A stretch of DNA of 62,741 nucleotides from Flavobacteriales bacterium (GTDB lineage Bacteria > Bacteroidota > Bacteroidia > Flavobacteriales > Crocinitomicaceae): positions 1 to 62,741 of the forward strand of contig CANCEQ010000001.1 in assembly GCA_947375085.1 (NCBI GenBank), read 5' to 3'. Below are positions 25,321-34,914 of the stretch, in pieces. Within the stretch, counting starts at the first letter, position 1, and every line of letters begins with the position of its first letter. The position numbers and the translations under genes were made by a program. The notes beneath the pieces are model-generated. The model did not search any database. It was not told the DNA's origin and worked only from the letters and a program-made list of their open reading frames with translations.

Positions 25321-25452
25321 AAATAATAGAATATATAGGGGAAATTTCAAAATTTTACATTTCAAAAAGCATTCAAAGAATATGATGTATACAACAAAAC
25401 ACAAAAAATCATCTCTGATTTTGACAAACACATCAAACGCCTAAAACCATGA
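25321..25452 (+). pseudogene. 3' remnant of RhuM gene
   Basis: The frame opens after TGA at 25318, has no start codon, and reads 43 residues ending YDVYNKTQKIISDFDKHIKR plus LKP. This ending resembles the C-terminal end of RhuM proteins (…KTQKI.SDFDK…). Its stop codon overlaps the ATG of hsdR, the spacing expected of an intact RhuM-hsdR pair. The middle of RhuM is missing. The first 20 residues may not be original. Confidence 0.55.
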
Positions 25453-28451
25453 CAAACCTATTAGAAATAACCGTTGAAAAAGCAGCCATTGAGTGGTTAC
25501 AAGAATTAGGCTATACCTATCATCACGGAAATGAATTGCAACGCGATTTAAAAAAGGTCGTTTTAGAAGATGAATTACGTTCGTTTTTACAAACAACTTA
25601 TCCAGAAATTCCTGCAACGGCGATCAACGAAGCACTTTCTATCTTTTTACAACAAGTAGGAATGGATGTGCATTACCGCAACAGAGAATTCCATCTCAAA
25701 ATGTCGAAAGGTATTTCTATTTCATGGAAAGATGCTTCGGGAAAAGAATTTGCACGTCATATTTACCCAATTAATTACCAAGACCCCGAAAAAAACCGTT
25801 TCATTTGTTCAAACCAAGTAGTCATTGTTGGGAAAAACAAACGAATTCCCGATTTGATTATCTACATCAACGGTTTGCCTTTGGTGGTATTCGAATTTAA
25901 AAATATGTTCGATCAAGAAGTAGGTGTAGAAAATGCACATACACAAATTGGTCATTACACCCTAGATATACCGCAATTATTTGATTTCAATGCGCTGTCC
26001 GTTATTTCTGATGGTCGAGAAGCCTTACACGGTATGTACAATGCTTCTTTGAAATGGTTTGCTCCATGGAAAAGCATTGATGGTGAAAACATAGAAAAAG
26101 ACAATGATTTACAATTGGAAACAATGATCAAAGGTCTGTTTCCGAAAGCCATTTTGGTAGATTACATCAAAAATTACATTTTTCACGAAGACCACAACAG
26201 TAAGCTCATCAAAAAAGGAGCGAAATACCATCAATATTGGGGAATTACAGAAGCGATTAAAAGCGCTGTAAACAATATAAAACCAACTGGAGATGGACGT
26301 TTAGGGGTTGTTTGGCATACACAAGGTTCTGGAAAAAGTATTTCCATGGCTATTTTAACAGGAATTTTAAGACAATTGCCTGAAATGAAAAATCCAACGA
26401 TTGTGATTCAAGTGGATCGCAACGATTTGGATACGCAATTGTATGAGAATTTTGTATTGTGCAAAGATGTTGTAGGAGATGTGCACCACGCAGATACAAC
26501 AGATAAATTGAGACAATTGTTAAGTTCTGATGGTGGAGGAGTTATTTTTACTACGATTGAGAAGTTTAGATTGAAAGATCTTGAACTTGGGAAGGAAGTG
26601 GTTCATCCAGTGCTTTCTGAACGTTTTAATATAATTGTTTTAGCAGACGAAGCACACCGAACACAATATGGTTTTAATGAAGGAGGTTATGCCCAAAATA
26701 TTCGTCGTGCGTTGCCAAATGCTTCTTTTATGGGATTTACAGGAACACCTGTAGATAGCAAAGATGCTGATACAGAGTTGGTTTTCGGTAAAACAATTCA
26801 TACCTATGATATCAAACAAGCCGTAGAAGATGGAGCAACCGTTCCGATTTACTACGAACCTAAAATGGTACCTTTGAATATCAAAGCCGATGCTTTTCGT
26901 GAGTTAGAAGAAGTAAAAGAAGACGAAGAAAGCACCAACAATATTGTTTGGGCAGCCATTGAAGATGCCGCAGGAGCTACAGATCGAGTAGCTAAAATTG
27001 CAAAAGAAATATTAACTCATTACAATGCTCGAATTCAGACTTTAGAAGGAAAAGCGATGATTGTTTGTATGAGTAGAAGAAATTGCGTCAAAATGTACGA
27101 TGCGTTGAAAGCCTTGGAAAACTGTCCAGAAATGGCAGTGATAATGACAGGTAATATTTCAAAAGATCCAATCGAATGGAACGAACACATACGTACCAAA
27201 GATTCGATGGAAGCGATAAAGAAACGTTTCAAAAACCCAGAAGATCCTTTAAAAATTGTGATTGTTCGCGATATGTGGCTAACAGGATTTGACGCACCGT
27301 GTATTCATACATTGTATGTCGATAAAATCATGAAAGGGCATAATTTAATGCAAGCAATCGCACGAGTAAACCGAGTTTTCGACCAAAAACCATCAGGTTT
27401 GGTAGTAGATTTTATCGGGATTTCAGGGTTTTTAGCAGAAGCAACTAAAAAATATACTGCCGGAGGCGGAGAAGGTCAACCAACTTTCGATATCGATATT
27501 GCCGTTGAACTTTGTTTAGAACAGCTTTCTGTTGTAAAAGAACTAATGGGAGGTTTTGAAGTCGATGAGTTAAACACACGTTCATCGGGTGATTTAATGA
27601 AATGGACACAACAAATCGTCAACGAACTTTTGAAAACCGACGAAATAACCGACTCATTCTTAAAAGAAGAACGAAAACTTGCTGAATTGGTTGCAATGAC
27701 GAGTTCAGATCCCCGTATTTGGGATATTTTAGAAGAAGTAGGAATAGCTCAAAAAATACGTCAAACGATTCGTAAGATCAAATTTCCTCCAGGAATTGAA
27801 AGAGGAAAAGTTCAAGTAATCAAAGATTTAATAAACAAATCATTAGAAGCCAATTCAATTGTTGATTTAGCTTCCATGTATGATTTAGACAAGATTGACA
27901 TTTCAATTGTAGATGATAAATTCCAAGCCATAGTCAAAGAAAAAGGCGAAGAAAACATCAAAATAGAATTACTACGAAGAATCTTAAACGATGAAATCAG
28001 AGTAAAAATGCTGAAGAACATTCGAAAAGCAACCACTTTGAAAGACGAGTTAGATAAAGTTTTGAGTAAATACCATAAAAACAGTTTAGATTCAATTGCA
28101 GCAATAAAACACCTGTTAGATTTAGCAAACGAATTCAGAAACGAAGACAAACGATTAAAAGAATTAGGCTTAACCGAAGAAGAATTAGCATTCTACGATT
28201 TGTTACACGCAAAAGAATCGCTGATAAATCAACAAGGTCCGATTCAAGATTTAGTTCACAATGTAGTAGATTCGGTAAAGAAAAACCTACAAATCGACTG
28301 GACAAAGAAAGAAGACGCGAAAGCAGCCATTCGTTTAGCCGTTAAAAAAGAATTAAGAGGAATTATCCCATTTTCAGAATTGGACACGATTCTAAAAGAA
28401 GTAATCGATCAAGCCGAAGGACAATTTGGAGATTGGCCGATGAATGGGTAG
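25449..28451 (+). CDS. hsdR: Type I restriction-modification system endonuclease subunit R
   Basis: 1000 residues, full length. The N-terminal HsdR_N nuclease domain (about 1-250) has the PD-(D/E)xK motif split as RIPDLIIYI and LVVFEFKN (about 132-152). The helicase motor follows: Walker A VWHTQGSGKS (about 288-297), DEAH box LADEAHRTQYG (about 398-408), FMGFTGTP, and the C-terminal motifs IVRDMWLTGFDAPCIHTLYVDK and LMQAIARVNRVF. The C-terminal helical domain (about 700-1000) binds the methylase. It completes the hsdMS…R operon; its ATG overlaps the stop of the RhuM remnant. Confidence 0.95.
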   Translation: MTNLLEITVEKAAIEWLQELGYTYHHGNELQRDLKKVVLEDELRSFLQTTYPEIPATAINEALSIFLQQVGMDVHYRNREFHLKMSKGISISWKDASGKEFARHIYPINYQDPEKNRFICSNQVVIVGKNKRIPDLIIYINGLPLVVFEFKNMFDQEVGVENAHTQIGHYTLDIPQLFDFNALSVISDGREALHGMYNASLKWFAPWKSIDGENIEKDNDLQLETMIKGLFPKAILVDYIKNYIFHEDHNSKLIKKGAKYHQYWGITEAIKSAVNNIKPTGDGRLGVVWHTQGSGKSISMAILTGILRQLPEMKNPTIVIQVDRNDLDTQLYENFVLCKDVVGDVHHADTTDKLRQLLSSDGGGVIFTTIEKFRLKDLELGKEVVHPVLSERFNIIVLADEAHRTQYGFNEGGYAQNIRRALPNASFMGFTGTPVDSKDADTELVFGKTIHTYDIKQAVEDGATVPIYYEPKMVPLNIKADAFRELEEVKEDEESTNNIVWAAIEDAAGATDRVAKIAKEILTHYNARIQTLEGKAMIVCMSRRNCVKMYDALKALENCPEMAVIMTGNISKDPIEWNEHIRTKDSMEAIKKRFKNPEDPLKIVIVRDMWLTGFDAPCIHTLYVDKIMKGHNLMQAIARVNRVFDQKPSGLVVDFIGISGFLAEATKKYTAGGGEGQPTFDIDIAVELCLEQLSVVKELMGGFEVDELNTRSSGDLMKWTQQIVNELLKTDEITDSFLKEERKLAELVAMTSSDPRIWDILEEVGIAQKIRQTIRKIKFPPGIERGKVQVIKDLINKSLEANSIVDLASMYDLDKIDISIVDDKFQAIVKEKGEENIKIELLRRILNDEIRVKMLKNIRKATTLKDELDKVLSKYHKNSLDSIAAIKHLLDLANEFRNEDKRLKELGLTEEELAFYDLLHAKESLINQQGPIQDLVHNVVDSVKKNLQIDWTKKEDAKAAIRLAVKKELRGIIPFSELDTILKEVIDQAEGQFGDWPMNG

Positions 28452-28497
28452 GAGCTGAATAAAAAGAAAATAATTTTATTACCAAATACAAAAATAA

Positions 28498-29706
28498 ATG
28501 AGTTCTGGTTTTGGTTGGATTGATTTCTCAAATGAGCAGAGAGACCGAGTATTTTCAGTAATTGATTTATTGAGTACAGGAGGAACGGTAGATGAGCTCG
28601 GAATTGGTTCTGTTCGGGATGCAATTGCAGATTGGTTGTTTCCTGGTGTATCGACAATCCAAACTAGACCAAAATACTTTATCATCCTCACCGATATTTT
28701 TTTAACCTATCAAAAACAATTTCATAGCGGAGAAAAAGTAGCGAACTTATCAACTTATTTAAAAGCAGAAGAGCATCAAATAATGCATCTTTTAGCTCGA
28801 AATCATGAGTATAAAGATGGGGATGGGGTAATCGGTGTTGCATTTGCTCAAAATAAAGGAGAACTAGCAAGAAAAGCTTCATCTGTTTATTGGAATGGGC
28901 TTAGGGTGCATAAATTCATTGATACAGATTTTTCATCCTCAGAATATTTACTTCGAAATAATCTTTCAGAATTAAAAAAATCAACTAACGAAGAAGGTGA
29001 TGATGATTATACTTCGCTAGAAGATTCATTTGGTATAAAAACTCCTTTTTTCTCAACAAAAAGCGAAACCATGAAACTCGATTTAACAAAAGAAGAAGCA
29101 ACGTTTCTTCGTGATCAATTCATGGATTCAACTTCAGAATTAAAGCAAAAGAATAATTTATTGAGTCAGTTATTTAAACCTGAAAGAACGAAAATTATCG
29201 TGGACTCTAATAATTTCAAAGAAATGGCATTGGATTTAATCAATGATTTGTCATTACATGAAGAAACAAGGAAAATATTGACAATTGCCATCTTGTTTGA
29301 TTTTTTAATTCATGGAGCCCATATTCGATACAATATTCAATTACATAAAAAATCGAGTAATTTAAATTTTGATTCAAATTGGGAAAATTGGAAAGATGAA
29401 GTAAAAGATAAAAAAGAAGAGTTAACTCATTTTGATTTTGATTATTTGTTTAATCAAATTGCACCCAGAACAGTTTTAGAAACTCAACTCTTTATGAAGA
29501 AATGGAGAGATGAAATTATAAAAGAAACTATAAATGTTGAGTTTGTAGATCAATTGGTTTATAATCAAGAGATTAAAAAGAAAGGAGCAAAGGCTAAATT
29601 AGCAAGCGTAAGTGGAGAATTTAATAGTTGGGTAGGTATACAAAGTTTACAATATCGATTTAACGTAGTACGAAATTTTGTTAAAGATATACAACAACAT
29701 GTTTGA
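28498..29706 (+). CDS. DUF6361 family protein
   Basis: 402 residues matching the DUF6361 family: FGWIDFSNEQRDRVFSVIDL, then GTVDELGIGSVRDAIADWLF and PGVSTIQTRPKYFIILTDIF at the start, and a conserved RKASSVYWNGLRVH in the middle. No catalytic motif is evident and no membrane segment is seen. In my recollection such proteins co-occur with a PLD-like protein and a helicase, as here, and their role is unknown. It starts 46 bases after hsdR, and the following gene overlaps its end, so the three downstream genes form a coupled unit. Confidence 0.85.
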   Translation: MSSGFGWIDFSNEQRDRVFSVIDLLSTGGTVDELGIGSVRDAIADWLFPGVSTIQTRPKYFIILTDIFLTYQKQFHSGEKVANLSTYLKAEEHQIMHLLARNHEYKDGDGVIGVAFAQNKGELARKASSVYWNGLRVHKFIDTDFSSSEYLLRNNLSELKKSTNEEGDDDYTSLEDSFGIKTPFFSTKSETMKLDLTKEEATFLRDQFMDSTSELKQKNNLLSQLFKPERTKIIVDSNNFKEMALDLINDLSLHEETRKILTIAILFDFLIHGAHIRYNIQLHKKSSNLNFDSNWENWKDEVKDKKEELTHFDFDYLFNQIAPRTVLETQLFMKKWRDEIIKETINVEFVDQLVYNQEIKKKGAKAKLASVSGEFNSWVGIQSLQYRFNVVRNFVKDIQQHV

Positions 29707-31477
29707 TTTAAAGAAAGATAGATTGAATTATGGTGCTTTAATTTCGCCTCCAGAAGGGTATGAATTAACAAAAGCAATTGGAACTACCTATACGTTGGAT
29801 TTGTACGCGTTATTAGCCATTCCGGTAGCCCTTTTTTATGCGAAAAGCATGGAGGGAGATTTTACCTTGAATAGATATGATATTTTAGAAGCGATTCGTA
29901 AAAGTGCTGGAAAGGTGGATGTTTTTTGTCAAAGAGGCAAAATCAAAGTGCCAACCAAATACAATAATCTACTCGCTTTAATGGAGGACTGTGTTACAGA
30001 AATTCAACCTCCTATTTTACATTCTTCTTTTCATCCCAAATTATGGGTGTTAAAGTTTGAAAATGGTGAAAATACAATTTATAGATTAATCGTATTAAGC
30101 CGAAATTTAACATTTGATCGTTCCTGGGATCTTTCATTTTATAGCGATGGAATCGTTACCAATCAAATTCAAAATTCGAGTCAAAAATTAAGTACTTTTC
30201 TTCAAGGTTTTTATACAACAGCAAATAAAGAGATTGATAAAGAGTTGTTTACTGAGTTAGAAAAAGTGGAATTTGAAATACCATTTGGATTTAATGAATT
30301 CGATATATTTCCAATTGAAAAATTCACAACTAAAAGTCCTTCTTTTGATAATCCATTAGATCAGCTGAAATACAGGGAATTACTTGTTATTTCACCTTTT
30401 GTTGATGAGAAAATAATAGAGAAACTGAAAAAAAATAACAAGAAATTAGTTCTCATTTCTCGTAAAGAAGAGTTAGATAAATTAGAAGTAACATGTTTAG
30501 AAGGGATAGAGCTATATTGTTTAAATCCACTGGTTTCTGAAGCAGAATTTATTATTGATTCAGAAGGAGATGAAATGATGTCTCAAAATTTACATGCTAA
30601 ATTATTTATAGGTCAAACAGCTGATAAAACAGATTGGTTTCTGGGGTCTGCAAATGCGACAGCCCCTGCATTTGAAAGAAATGTTGAATTTCTAGTTAAA
30701 ATTAGTTCAACTGAAAATTCGAAAAAAATAAAAAAAGTAGTTGAAATGCTTTTAAATCAGAACGAAAGCATATTTCAAATTTATACTCCTCAGGAGATTA
30801 AATTGACAGCTCAAACGGACAATTTAGAGAAAGAAATTCGTGAGATGGCTTATTTCTTAACAAATCAAAATTTCGAGGGAGAGATAATTAAAAATAGTGA
30901 TAATGAAAATTATTCGTTAAAATTATTGGTTGATTTAACAAGTGTAAAAAAGAATGATTTTACGGTAGAGGTACGTTTGATTCATCGAAAAGAAGATGTT
31001 GAATTATTGAATTTTGAAACGATTAATATTTTGATTTTTAATAATATATCTATTGTTAATTTATCTATTTATTTAATTGTAGATATTAAAAGTAAAAATG
31101 AATTAAAATCATCTTTTACTATAAAAATGAACGTCGATATTCCTGATGAGAGAGAGGATGTTATTTTTAGTAATCTCATCAATAATAAAATAAAATTGTT
31201 TGAATATCTACAGTTTTTGTTATCCTCAGACCAAGTAACTACTTCCTTACTTATTAAAGATTCAAATCCTTTCAATGAAAGTGAAATGCATATAATGCAG
31301 GATGTATTTGGGAAAAATAATTCTATTTATGAATCATTAATGATAGCAGCTTCAAGGTCACCTAAAAAACTTACGGAGATTGATAGAGTAGTGAATAAAC
31401 TCGAGAAATCAGGTAGTGAAATTTTAGAAGATTTCATGCCGATTTGGTCTGTTTTTAAAGAATTTGCACATGATTGA
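29699..31477 (+). CDS. Phospholipase D-like domain protein
   Basis: 592 residues from the ATG at 29699, which overlaps the previous stop by 8 bases; an ATG seven codons upstream (29678) is also in frame. Two HKD-type motifs are visible: HPKLWVLKFE…LSRNLTF (about 112-145) and HAKLFIGQ…GSANATAPAFERNVEF (about 299-335). They form one composite PLD active site, as in nuclease or DrmC-like proteins. The C-terminal 250 residues are unassigned. Its predicted role in the module is nucleic acid cleavage or binding. The helicase gene overlaps its end by 8 bases. Confidence 0.85.
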   Translation: MFDLKKDRLNYGALISPPEGYELTKAIGTTYTLDLYALLAIPVALFYAKSMEGDFTLNRYDILEAIRKSAGKVDVFCQRGKIKVPTKYNNLLALMEDCVTEIQPPILHSSFHPKLWVLKFENGENTIYRLIVLSRNLTFDRSWDLSFYSDGIVTNQIQNSSQKLSTFLQGFYTTANKEIDKELFTELEKVEFEIPFGFNEFDIFPIEKFTTKSPSFDNPLDQLKYRELLVISPFVDEKIIEKLKKNNKKLVLISRKEELDKLEVTCLEGIELYCLNPLVSEAEFIIDSEGDEMMSQNLHAKLFIGQTADKTDWFLGSANATAPAFERNVEFLVKISSTENSKKIKKVVEMLLNQNESIFQIYTPQEIKLTAQTDNLEKEIREMAYFLTNQNFEGEIIKNSDNENYSLKLLVDLTSVKKNDFTVEVRLIHRKEDVELLNFETINILIFNNISIVNLSIYLIVDIKSKNELKSSFTIKMNVDIPDEREDVIFSNLINNKIKLFEYLQFLLSSDQVTTSLLIKDSNPFNESEMHIMQDVFGKNNSIYESLMIAASRSPKKLTEIDRVVNKLEKSGSEILEDFMPIWSVFKEFAHD

Positions 31478-34400
31478 AGATATTAAATTAGCAGTAGATA
31501 AAATTAATCTACAACTGAAAGGGTTTCAATCAGCTTCCGTAGACTATGTTTTAAAACAATTGTATGAAGTTGACAGGAGAAAAGTATTAGTTGCAGATGA
31601 AGTAGGGTTAGGAAAAACGATCATAGCCAAAGGTGTTATAGCTAATGCAATTTTACACTACAAGCCTAAGGATAGACCTTTTCATGTGGTGTACATCTGT
31701 TCAAATCAAGTGTTAGCGCAACAAAATATCACTAAATTAAGTCCTTTCGGTATTGCTGACAAACCATTGAGTAGACTTGTTTTTTTAGCTTTCAAAGAAA
31801 ATGAAAACCAAAGTGAGATTTTGAAATTAAGCTCGCTTACACCTTCGACTTCTTTTCAATTAACAAATAGTGTGGGTGTTGTAGAAGAAAGAGCCATGTT
31901 GTTTTGTTTTTTTAGAAGAGATCCTGAATTTAATTATGGTGAAAATGTCTTATCTAAATTGCTTCAAACAAAAATGATAGGAAAGGAGAGTTGGGAATCA
32001 AAGACGAACAATTTTACGGATAATTACGATGAACTTTTTAAGCCAGAAATTGCCGAATTATTTTTAGAACAATTAAAATCAGTTCCATTTTCCAAAGAAA
32101 GATGTAAGAAAGTATATCATTTACTTGATAAAGAATGTGCTACCGTTTATGATGCAATTAAGGAATTAGTTCTAAAATTAAGCTTGGATGAATCTATTGA
32201 TCCAATGGGTTTTAGTTATGAAATAATCAAAGTATTAAGAAACGAATTGACCTATGTCTGCTTGAAATATTTAGATGCGGATTTATTTATTTTAGATGAA
32301 TTTCAGCGTTTTAATAGTTTGTTAAACGGGGATAGTGAATCTGAGGCAGGTGAAATAGCAAAATCGGTATTAAGAAATGATGAAGCACGAGTATTATTAC
32401 TTTCTGCCACACCATTTAAACCGTTTACGACTCAATTAGAACAATTAAATGGTGAAAGTCATTTTGATGAATTCAGAAAAATAATCGAATTTTTAGGTGG
32501 ATCAAAAGGCCAAGATCTATGGAAAGATTTCAGGAAAGATCAAGAAGCCTTTTTTTCTATTTTGAGGCATCCAATCGAAGCAATTTTACATCCTGAAGTT
32601 GCAATTGAAAAAAAGAAAAATCTTGAAAATAATTTTAAAAAATTCCTAACAAGAAACGAGCGATTAAGTGTAGCAAAAGAATATAATAATATGACAGAAG
32701 AAAGTTCCAATGAAACATTTGATGTCATTAAAGACGATGTTGAAAATTTCATTGCGCTCGATCAATTAGTTAGTAAACTAATGAAAACGAACGATTTGAA
32801 CTTAAATCGATTTGGTTCAACTCTTGAGTTTTGTAAATCAGCACCTTATCCGCTATCTTTTCTTCATGGATATAAATTAAAAGAGACAATTGAAGAATCG
32901 ATTGAAGACCCAATAATTGCAGCACATTTAGCACAAAATACAGCGGCATGGATTGACTATAAAAAAATAGATAAATATGAGGCTTTAGGCTATCATGAAT
33001 CCAAACCAACATTCCCAAACGGAAAATTAAGAATGTTAGCAGATGAATGTTTTAAAGAGCAAGGAGAGTTATTATTATGGGTTCCACCATCAAAACCATA
33101 TTATAAAACTGAGGGTGTATATAACAATGCCAAAAATTTCTCGAAGCTATTGGTTTTTTCAAGTTGGAAAATGGCACCAAGAGCAATTGCAAGTTTGATT
33201 TCCTATGAGGTTGAGAGAAGAACAATTGCAAAGTCTAATACGGCGGAAGGAAGTCAACAAAAAAGTGAATTTAATTATTTTTCAATTCCAAGAAAACCAG
33301 CGCCTTTATTGGTTTATAAAACCGCTGAAAAAGATGAAAAGACGATTTATCATATGTCTAATTTCACATTGTCTTATCCGAGTATCAGTCTAAGTGAAAT
33401 CTCAATAATTAATTCACTTACAACTTTTCAAGATTCCTATGACACAATTAAAAAACAACAGGCGCTATTAATTCGTCAATTGTTTGATAATTTGAAAGTG
33501 AAAGATGATTATTCAATCGATTCTACAAAGGAAGATAAAACGTGGTACTGGATCTCAGGTGCCTTACTAGATAGTATTCAAAATAAAAATAATGAATGTT
33601 TAGAAGGTAAATTGGTAGTTGATTTACAGGAAGATGGTAATGGATTTGAAAAACACAAAGAAAATTTAAATGAAATTGTAGTTCAGCTTAAAAATGGATA
33701 CTTAAAATTAGGGAAGTTTCCTTCTGATTTATTCGAAGTTTTAAGCGATATAACACTTTCATCTCCAGGTATATGTGTTTTAAATTCACTTCGAAATCAT
33801 TTTAAAAATGACAAAGGAATTGAAAAATATGCTTTTCAAATTGCGAATTCTTTTTTCAGTCTGTTCAATAAACCCGAATCAATAAGCGCAATTAGACTTT
33901 CGATAGCTGAACATTCCGATTTTTGGAGGAAAACTTTATGTTATTGTGCAGAAGGTAATTTCTTATCAATGGTTGATGAATACATTTATATGATGAAAAA
34001 TTGTAATAGTATTCAATCAGTGGATAAATTGGTTGACCAAATGCACAATGTGCTTTCGGTTAGAACAAGCTCGGTTGGTGTAGATCTAAAAACGGACAAT
34101 GCAAGATATGAAACTTTTAATATGAGAACGCATTTTGCGGTATCGTATGGAGAGCAAAAAATGGGAACAGATGCTGGCAATAACAGGATGATCAATGTAA
34201 GAGATGTTTTTAATTCTCCTTTTAGACCATTTGTTTTAGCATCAACTTCGGTAGGTCAAGAAGGCTTGGATTTTCATTTCTATTGTAGAAAAATTGTACA
34301 TTGGAATTTACCTCACAATGCGATTGATTTAGAACAAAGAGAAGGGAGAATAAATAGATTCAAAGCATTTGTAATCAGAAAAAAGATAGCAGAATTGATA

Positions 34401-34745
34401 CCTGATGATTTAATTTTAAAATCATATACAAACCATCGTCAAACTATTTGGGAGAGTATTTTTGAAAATGCTGAAGAACAATACAAAGAAGATAAGTCAG
34501 GTATGAAGCCTTTTTGGTATTTAGATGAGGGTAGTGCTAATATAGAGAGATTTGTTCCAATCCATAAATTCAGTAAGGATCACCAGAAATACGACCAATT
34601 AAAAGTTACACTAGCACTTTATAGAATGACGTTTGGTCAACCTCGACAAGAAGAATTAATAAATGCTTTGAAAAAATCAAACCTTACCAAAGCACAGATT
34701 GATTCACTTCGAAAATTATTGTTGATAAATTTGAGTCCGATGTGA
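31470..34745 (+). CDS. Large SNF2/SF2-type helicase
   Basis: 1091 residues from the ATG at 31470 (a TTG two codons upstream is also possible). Motif I is VADEVGLGKTIIAKG (about 41-55), preceded by a Q-like LKGFQSASVDYVL. Motif II is DEFQ in LFILDEFQRF (about 272-281), and motif III LLLSATPFKPF. A long insert of about 500 residues separates the two RecA lobes. The second lobe shows VLASTSVGQEGLDFHFYCRK and motif VI DLEQREGRINRF (about 950-962). This is the architecture of large DISARM/Dpd-like defence helicases, but no DUF1998 partner or methylase is adjacent. It probably moves on DNA and delivers it to the PLD-like protein. Confidence 0.88.
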   Translation: MIEDIKLAVDKINLQLKGFQSASVDYVLKQLYEVDRRKVLVADEVGLGKTIIAKGVIANAILHYKPKDRPFHVVYICSNQVLAQQNITKLSPFGIADKPLSRLVFLAFKENENQSEILKLSSLTPSTSFQLTNSVGVVEERAMLFCFFRRDPEFNYGENVLSKLLQTKMIGKESWESKTNNFTDNYDELFKPEIAELFLEQLKSVPFSKERCKKVYHLLDKECATVYDAIKELVLKLSLDESIDPMGFSYEIIKVLRNELTYVCLKYLDADLFILDEFQRFNSLLNGDSESEAGEIAKSVLRNDEARVLLLSATPFKPFTTQLEQLNGESHFDEFRKIIEFLGGSKGQDLWKDFRKDQEAFFSILRHPIEAILHPEVAIEKKKNLENNFKKFLTRNERLSVAKEYNNMTEESSNETFDVIKDDVENFIALDQLVSKLMKTNDLNLNRFGSTLEFCKSAPYPLSFLHGYKLKETIEESIEDPIIAAHLAQNTAAWIDYKKIDKYEALGYHESKPTFPNGKLRMLADECFKEQGELLLWVPPSKPYYKTEGVYNNAKNFSKLLVFSSWKMAPRAIASLISYEVERRTIAKSNTAEGSQQKSEFNYFSIPRKPAPLLVYKTAEKDEKTIYHMSNFTLSYPSISLSEISIINSLTTFQDSYDTIKKQQALLIRQLFDNLKVKDDYSIDSTKEDKTWYWISGALLDSIQNKNNECLEGKLVVDLQEDGNGFEKHKENLNEIVVQLKNGYLKLGKFPSDLFEVLSDITLSSPGICVLNSLRNHFKNDKGIEKYAFQIANSFFSLFNKPESISAIRLSIAEHSDFWRKTLCYCAEGNFLSMVDEYIYMMKNCNSIQSVDKLVDQMHNVLSVRTSSVGVDLKTDNARYETFNMRTHFAVSYGEQKMGTDAGNNRMINVRDVFNSPFRPFVLASTSVGQEGLDFHFYCRKIVHWNLPHNAIDLEQREGRINRFKAFVIRKKIAELIPDDLILKSYTNHRQTIWESIFENAEEQYKEDKSGMKPFWYLDEGSANIERFVPIHKFSKDHQKYDQLKVTLALYRMTFGQPRQEELINALKKSNLTKAQIDSLRKLLLINLSPM

Positions 34746-34837
34746 TCTGATACTAGCTCTAAATTTTATTTATTTATTTTTTTAACATTTTGTAAAATAA
34801 ATAATATTTTAAATTTTTTTAACATAAAAAATAATGT

Positions 34838-34845
34838 TATTTTTG
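34838..34845 (+). promoter_or_regulatory. Candidate promoter element of the signalling island
   Basis: TATTTTTG matches the Bacteroidota TAnnTTTG element; the transcript would start about 60 bases ahead of the first kinase gene. The upstream box at the expected distance is T-rich but lacks a clear TTTG. The surrounding 34746-34914 is AT-rich and gene-free. Confidence 0.4.
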
Positions 34846-34914
34846 GACGTGATTGAAATATCAATTAGATAAACTAATACTACAACACTTAAAAGTCAAA
34901 CAATACTATTTTTT

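Noticed and set aside
28498..34745. DISARM or Dpd system
   Set aside because: PLD and helicase fit loosely, but DUF1998, methyltransferase and queuosine-like DNA-modification genes are absent, and DUF6361 is not part of my knowledge of those systems.
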